Assembly (NCBI RefSeq): GCF_008831285.2
Contig: NC_045151.1
Location: 3,221,544 to 3,285,543, forward strand
Origin: Nymphaea colorata
Lineage: Eukaryota > Streptophyta > Magnoliopsida > Nymphaeales > Nymphaeaceae
Direction of reading: 5' to 3'
DNA length: 64,000 bases
Made by a program: the position numbers and the translations under genes. The notes under the pieces were generated by a model. It did not search any database. It saw only the letters and a list, made by a program, of their open reading frames with translations, and was not told the DNA's origin. The stretch's first letter is position 1; each line of letters starts with the position of its first letter. Shown here in pieces: positions 59,460 through 64,000 of the stretch.

Positions 59460-60210
59460 TGATGACTATTCAAGTCAATGGTGGTTGGGCTGTACTTCCA
59501 AATAATGAGGGGGCTTCCTCAAGGTGATGCCCTTATTTTTTTTAGATATGAGAGGTATTCAATGTGATAGGCTAAAGCTGTTGAAGAAGGTTGTGACCAG
59601 GTCTAGCTTGCCACTGTAGACTCAAAATCGATTCTCATTCCTTTCAGTGTAGATGTTGATTTGACCATGTCCCTATTTGAGTTGCTAGGAAGCAACATTT
59701 CGAACCTTCCAACGAAACATTTAGGTTTTCCCTTGACCTCAGACAACCCTACGCCTTAATGGTGTAATGACATATTAATGAAGGTGGACAAATGACTCAC
59801 TAGATGGAAAAATCAATTTATTGTGTTATGTTTGAAGACTCTATCTATCAAAGCATGTTATCATGCATGCAGTTAGGTATTGGTGTGCTGTGTTTTAGAT
59901 CCCTAGGTTGGTCATTAGGAAACTAAACTCTACCATGTGCAATTTTTTTTGTGGCAATGATCAAAACAAGATCAAAATTTCTATGGTTGCCTGGAACATA
60001 GTGTGTGTTCCTATGGAGGAAGGGAGAGTGGGCTTAGTCCTATTGCAGGACCTAAACTGTGCTTAGTATGTCTTGTCAAGGACTCTTGGGCTACATTCTT
60101 AAATGGTAAATGTACAACATTTCATAGTTTCGAGGCATTCAAGACATCTTGTGTGCGTCATGGTTTTTTAAGGGTCTACGCTACGGTTGGAGCAAGATCA
60201 ATGACTTGAT
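59460..60210 (+). pseudogene. LINE (L1-type) reverse transcriptase relic
   Basis: Segments in order: VMTIQVNGGWAV near 59460, GLPQGDALIFF near 59513 (RT motif RGLRQGDPLSPxLF), then LPTKHLGFPLT near 59708 (LPxxYLGLPL), WCNDILMKVDK and LTRWKNQ near 59760-59815 (WxxLIEKxxxxLxxWKxxxLS), FFCGNDQNKIKISMVAWNIV and CVPMEEGRVGL near 59945-60035 (FLWxG...VAWxxVCxPKxEGGLGL). These are RT and thumb landmarks of plant L1-type LINE ORF2. The catalytic FADD between the first two blocks is lost. Endonuclease and 5' parts are absent, consistent with 5' truncation or with interruption by the adjacent CACTA. Confidence 0.75.
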
Positions 60211-60480
60211 CTATTGGATACCTTGTAAAGGCAATGTGAAGTTCTCGCAAGATAGGTAGGCAGCATTGTGTTTGTACTATATCATGATATTGGAGGAAGT
60301 GATGACTTTCAATGAACGTTTGAAATTTTCAATCATAGTTATGGTTAATTCTAAATATATCTTGAACCTCAATTCAAACTACTCCCTGAAAGGAGCATAA
60401 TCGAGGAACATCAATGATCAGCAAGACAAGTTATGGTTGGTAAGTATGGAGGCAAGTAATCTACATTTTGCTGAATTATG
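60211..60480. other. Gap between LINE and copia relics
   Basis: No gene seen; may contain the 3' end of the LINE. Confidence 0.35.
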
Positions 60481-60893
60481 GGACTAAGACAGAAACAAAC
60501 ATAGTATCAGAAAACAAGAAGAAAGAGGGAAGGAGAGCATAGGAACCATACGAAAGATGATGTTAATGTGGTTCGATTCCAATGGACTCTACATCCACAG
60601 CAAGAGGATTTTCTCTTTCATCGATAAGCTTGGAGGAGAGGTTTCTTTATAGTAGCACATGAGTTATGTGTATTTTTACAAGATTTTTCTATTTATATTT
60701 AATTTATCTTCTTATTTTGTTTTATCAACGTCTTGCAAATTTCTCTATTATAGTTGCAACAAATTAATCATCTTTTTTTATGCCTTTTTTATCAAGCTTG
60801 TCCTTATCATGCATGGTTTGGCTTTTCTTATCTTTATCGTGTGTAGCTTGATTTCATTTTGCAAATACCAGAAGATTACCACTTTTCATTACA
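60480..60893 (-). repeat. Probable 3' LTR of the minus-strand copia
   Basis: On the minus strand it begins TGTAATGAAAAGTGG directly after the polypurine tract. The far end is not fixed; about 60480 is a guess from the CTTTCTTCTTGTTTTCTGAT block near it, of a type common near copia LTR ends. No second copy is in the window to confirm the length. Confidence 0.5.
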
Positions 60894-60903
60894 TTCCCCC
60901 TCA
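60894..60903 (-). other. Polypurine tract of the minus-strand copia
   Basis: TTTGAGGGGGAA|TGTAATG on the minus strand: a G-rich purine run right before a TG that would start the 3' LTR, and right after the end of RNase H. This primes plus-strand DNA synthesis in LTR elements. Confidence 0.75.
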
Positions 60904-60984
60904 AACTAAGAAGGCATGCCCGCAAATGAAGTTTGCTTTTAAGCATATAAAATTATTCTTTGGAAAGTAGTTTAGTGAAGAAGT

Positions 60985-61803
60985 TTGGCAGTTGATCTTT
61001 TAGCACTCATGTATGCAACCATAAGATGATTCTTGGTAATATGGTCTCATATAAAGTGCATATCAATTTCAATGTTATTAGTTTGTTGGTGAAACATGGG
61101 ATTAGCAAATAAAAGAACACCAAATTTGTCACATAATATTTTTGGAATGCCCGTCATAGGGAGATGAAGCTCCTTTAACATATAACTAAAGGATAATACT
61201 TTGAGAGCATCGTTTGATAAGGTTCAGTATTTTGCTTCAGTAATAGATTGAGCAACAATATTTTGCTTCCGAGCAGACCAAGATATATAAGAGAGAGGCC
61301 AAGAAAGATAAGGAATCTGTAGTAGATTTTCAAACATCCAAATTGCAGACCTAGTAAGCATCTGTGTAAGTAGTAATATTAAGTTAAAAGTATGGCATAG
61401 AAGTTATGACCAATAGTAGACTTGGCATATCAAACAATTATTTTGATAATCATCCAATGTTTTGGGGTGTGTTGTTGCATATATTGACTAACCTTGCTCA
61501 CAGCAAAATAAATGTCTGGACGTGTCAATGTGAGTTATTTGAGAGCAATCACCATTTGATGACAAAATATATGAGCTACCAATGGATGGACATAATTGCA
61601 GCTCATTTTAAGATTTGTTGGAAGACGAATATTAGCAAGTTTAGCCTCAAGCAAATGAAGTCAAGCATGTAATTTTGTTGGGTAAGATACAAATTTCTCC
61701 ATATGAAAATGGCTTCTATTTCAAGAAAATAGTGGAGTGGACCCAAATCCTTTAACAGAAATTTGTTGGTAGGTTGTTGAATAACCAGTGTTACCAAACT
61801 CAT
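60985..61803 (-). pseudogene. copia RNase H relic
   Basis: Minus-strand readings: LTLTRPDIYFAVSKVSQYMQ near 61530-61470 (family: LTxTRPDIxFAVxxxxQFM), then the C-terminal end NPMFHQQTNNIEIDMHFI near 61100-61050 (NPVFHxRTKHIEIDxHFIR) and DHITKNHLMVAYMS. The 61603-61803 frame carries LVIQQPTNKFLLKDLGPLHY and FLEIEA, the LGxLxYFLGIE block that joins RT to RNase H. The TDADWA active-site segment was not found and appears deleted. Confidence 0.85.
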
Positions 61804-62753
61804 ATAATTATAATGTTGTCAATGTAGAACATCAGATAAATAATAACATGCTACTTGAATACATAAACAAGGATGTATCAAATTCAGAGAATCCTATGTC
61901 AATCAAACACAAGCGTAGCTTGTGAAACCTGGCCCTTGGAGCCTGTTTTAATCCATATATGGCCTTGTGTAGGCAGCAAACATAATGAAGAAACATTGAA
62001 TCTTCATACCCTTGAGGTTGTGTTATATAAACTTCCTCTATCAACTCCCCATGAAGAAAATCATTTTGTATATCCAGTAGGCAAATATTCCACCCTTTGG
62101 AGATGGCAGCAGCCAAAATTACACAAACTATAGGTGGCTTAATGACTAGACTAAATGTTTCAAAACAGTCTATTGTGGCTTCTGAAATAAATCTCCTAGC
62201 CATTAGCCGAGCTTTTATCTCTCAATACTTCCATCAGCTCATTTCGTTATTTTATAATTCAACTTAATATCAACTAAATTATGAGATGGCAATGGTGGAA
62301 TGAAACTCCAAGTCTTGTTTTCGACAAGGGCTTGGAATTCACTTTCATAATTTCCCTCCATTGAAGGCTCTTGATAGCTTGGTTAAAGGAGGTGGATTTG
62401 GTATCTTTGGCTAGGTTGATCAATAAGGCAATAGGAATAGGATGCTTGGTGGAGGTATAGACTTTATGTTTCAAGGAACCGGTTTGAGATTAGGTAATCA
62501 TGTGGTGAGTCCTAACTAGTTCTACAATAGGTTCAGTAGGCTCCATTGGGTTCGGAGGAAAGGCTGGTTTTTTGCCATTAGGACGGGATAGTCTAATAGA
62601 AGAATCAAGTCTTCCATGGTTTGGTGAGGAAATAGGATCTTTATTGATGGATGAAGAAAACGACATGTTTATAGGTATAGGTGTAGATTTTGTAGACTTG
62701 TGGATTTGGATTTGAATGTAGAGAACTTTGAAAAGGGAAGTTACTTTAATCAA
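61804..62753 (-). pseudogene. copia reverse transcriptase relic
   Basis: Upstream linker THHMIT..GSLKHKVYTSTKHPI and INQAIKSLQWREIMK-like blocks (62274-62520) lead into ENKTWSFIPPLPS and DGSIERYKARLMARRF (62240-62190). The long open stretch 61832-62203 holds ETFSLVIKPPIV, LLDIQNDFLHGELIEEVYI and KAIYGLKQAPRARF. The LDVxNAFLxG Asp is present (LDIQND). The YVDD box reads as LLFIY followed by a stop, so the active site is lost. Confidence 0.9.
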
Positions 62754-62829
62754 AGATTACATGGCAGCTTATCAAGATCTTGATATTGACTTGATTAAAA
62801 CACAAAAAACTACAAATGACACATCGTAA

Positions 62830-62990
62830 AGATGTCCATGCATGGAAGACATTGGCCAGGGCTCCAAACATCAGTAAATAACAATTCCAAAATGTTGACA
62901 CTTTATTATTGATAGATGTAGAAAAAGGTAAAGCATGACTCTTTCCTTATTGACAAGCATGACAGGAAACACTACTACTAGGAGAAACTG
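62830..62990 (-). pseudogene. copia integrase N-terminal fragment
   Basis: CHACQ, stop, GKSHALPFSTSINNKVS and a CYLLMFGALANV stretch align with the zinc-finger end and first catalytic region of copia integrase (CxxCQxGKxxxLPFxxS...IHSDVWGPAPV). The first catalytic Asp (of HSD) is replaced. The rest of the core, with the second Asp and Glu, is missing. Confidence 0.7.
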
Positions 62991-63354
62991 GTAGACCATA
63001 TTTATTTATTGACATGATTGACTACCTTACCTGAGGGATGTCCAAGTCTTTCATGCCATTGGGATCTTTTCATGTGTTCTCCAATACACACTTCTAATTT
63101 CAATCATTTCTTGTTCACTAAATCAATCTAATAGAGCCTGTTCTTATTGATCTATGGCAGAATCACTCTCCTTGTTTTTGCTATCCTTCACATATCAACA
63201 ATCAAGATGAAATTAAAAGTAAGTTCCATTATCTCTAGAAAACCAAGAGATAGAAAGAAGACTTTGGGATATATTCAGAACATAAAGAATATCAACCATA
63301 ATCAATCTTGAATTTCAAATTAAAAAAAAACAAACAAATTTACCAATAGAGGCC

Positions 63355-64000
63355 AAATCAAGACCAGTTTTGTAACCAATGCATACTTGATCACCACCTC
63401 GATAGTTAGTGTAAGAGGCCAGATTGTTTATGTCGGCAAAAACATGGTGTATGGTGCCCAAGTGTGGGTACAACCCTTCTTCTTGAATGATAGAGGAAGT
63501 AGTGGCATTTGCTTTAGGAGTATTGCCATCCTTTTGAAAACATTAGAGCTTTTAGTGGAGAGCCCCATGTCTTGACATATGGTTCAGGATGCAGCAACAT
63601 GATGTCTTAAGTTACCATATTAAAAACAAATGGAGCCTTCACCTTGAGATCGATTATTGCCTCCTTTTCCCTGAAATCTTCTTCCTCTACCACAAGCATT
63701 GAAAGATCGATCCTAATTGTTGTGACCTGCTTGTGTTTGATTTGAGGGCTTGAACAGCTGGTTAGCCATGTAGTGCTCAAGACCTGTATTCTTATTCTCA
63801 TTCACTTGAGTTTCATGAACCAAAATCAAACTGAGAAGTTCCTCAACATTGACAAGTTCGGCTCTAGTATTTAAGGTAGTTCTAAGAGCCACATATTCAG
63901 ATGAACGGCTGGTCAAAACATACAATTACTGAGTCATCATCAACTGGCCTAGAGGCCATCACCAGTTGGTGAGCAAGACAAAGTTTATTCCTTTCTTTGA
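63355..64000 (-). pseudogene. copia gag and protease remnants
   Basis: 63713-63925 reads YVLTSRSSEYVALRTTLNTR and ELVNVEELLSLILVHETQVN, the C-terminal gag region of copia (LPxxYxxLVTALNxRxxxPTLEELxSLLLxxE). Then NACGRGRRFQGKGGNNRSQG, a Gly/Arg-rich linker, and a degraded knuckle CFxYGNLRHHV. Near 63355-63415 a shifted frame gives GGDQVCIGYKTGL and IGKF, the segment after the protease active site (GxDxVxIGNGxGLxIxxIG). The gag N-terminus lies outside the window. Confidence 0.8.

Larger units (their letters stand above)
60480..64000 (-). mobile_element. Ty1/copia retrotransposon relic (Tnt1/RE1-like), runs off window
   Basis: From the window end downward on the minus strand: gag tail and knuckle (63600-64000), protease area (63355-63450), integrase N-terminal part (62830-62990), RT (61840-62470), RNase H (60985-61620), polypurine tract (60894-60903) and a probable 3' LTR. 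The order is copia. A large part of integrase is missing between about 62750 and 62830. Stops and frameshifts throughout. The 5' LTR lies beyond the window. Confidence 0.92.

Noticed and set aside
60659-60970. 103-codon Phe/Ile-rich plus-strand ORF as a membrane protein
   Set aside because: It is antisense to the copia 3' LTR, polypurine tract and RNase H end.

Overview
The window is nuclear DNA of a flowering plant. It is AT-rich, packed with decayed plant transposons (Ty1/copia, a LINE, CACTA, Mutator-like and hAT-like elements, small inverted-repeat elements) and long AT/AG/AC microsatellites, and its one intact gene is split by plant-type GT-AG introns. The species cannot be named from sequence alone.

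Layout. 1-8430: two long, related LTR-like arms in divergent orientation (left arm read on -, right arm on +), separated by a 2.8 kb spacer; the right arm carries four 175 bp tandem units. 11.0-17.6 kb: a decayed Mutator-like element with long inverted arms, a FAR1/FHY3-type transposase relic on + and a convergent GRF zinc-finger relic on -. 17.98-22.02 kb: a copia retrotransposon relic (gag, protease, integrase, RT, RNase H; catalytic YVDD lost) that stops abruptly at a CACTA-type terminus (22.03-22.71 kb).

23.69-30.22 kb, minus strand: the only gene that looks functional. Six exons join in frame, with GT/AG at every junction, into a 279-residue GARP (G2-like, single MYB-like repeat) transcription factor with an intact SHLQMYRS motif and a C-terminal EAR-like INLDLSIS motif. 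No single open reading frame shows it, because the DNA-binding domain is split over three exons. Its last intron is about 3 kb and holds small transposons and an unrelated ORF.

30.2-50.4 kb: mostly intergenic DNA with dispersed hAT-like repeats, a rearranged copia relic (39.4-40.5 kb), a candidate decayed exon (42.2 kb) and a short CACTA derivative (42.85-43.23 kb). 51.2-51.9 kb: fragments of a receptor-like cytoplasmic kinase, an acetyl-CoA acetyltransferase and an unknown exon, all on the minus strand, suggesting a gene-fragment mosaic. 55.07-59.34 kb: two CACTA elements, the larger with a TNP2 transposase relic. 59.46-60.21 kb: a LINE reverse-transcriptase relic. 60.48 kb to the end: a second copia element on the minus strand with 3' LTR, polypurine tract, RNase H, RT, integrase, protease and gag remnants, running out of the window.

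No rRNA, tRNA, CRISPR or organelle insertion was recognised. Apart from the GARP gene, every recognisable coding segment carries stops, frameshifts or deletions.
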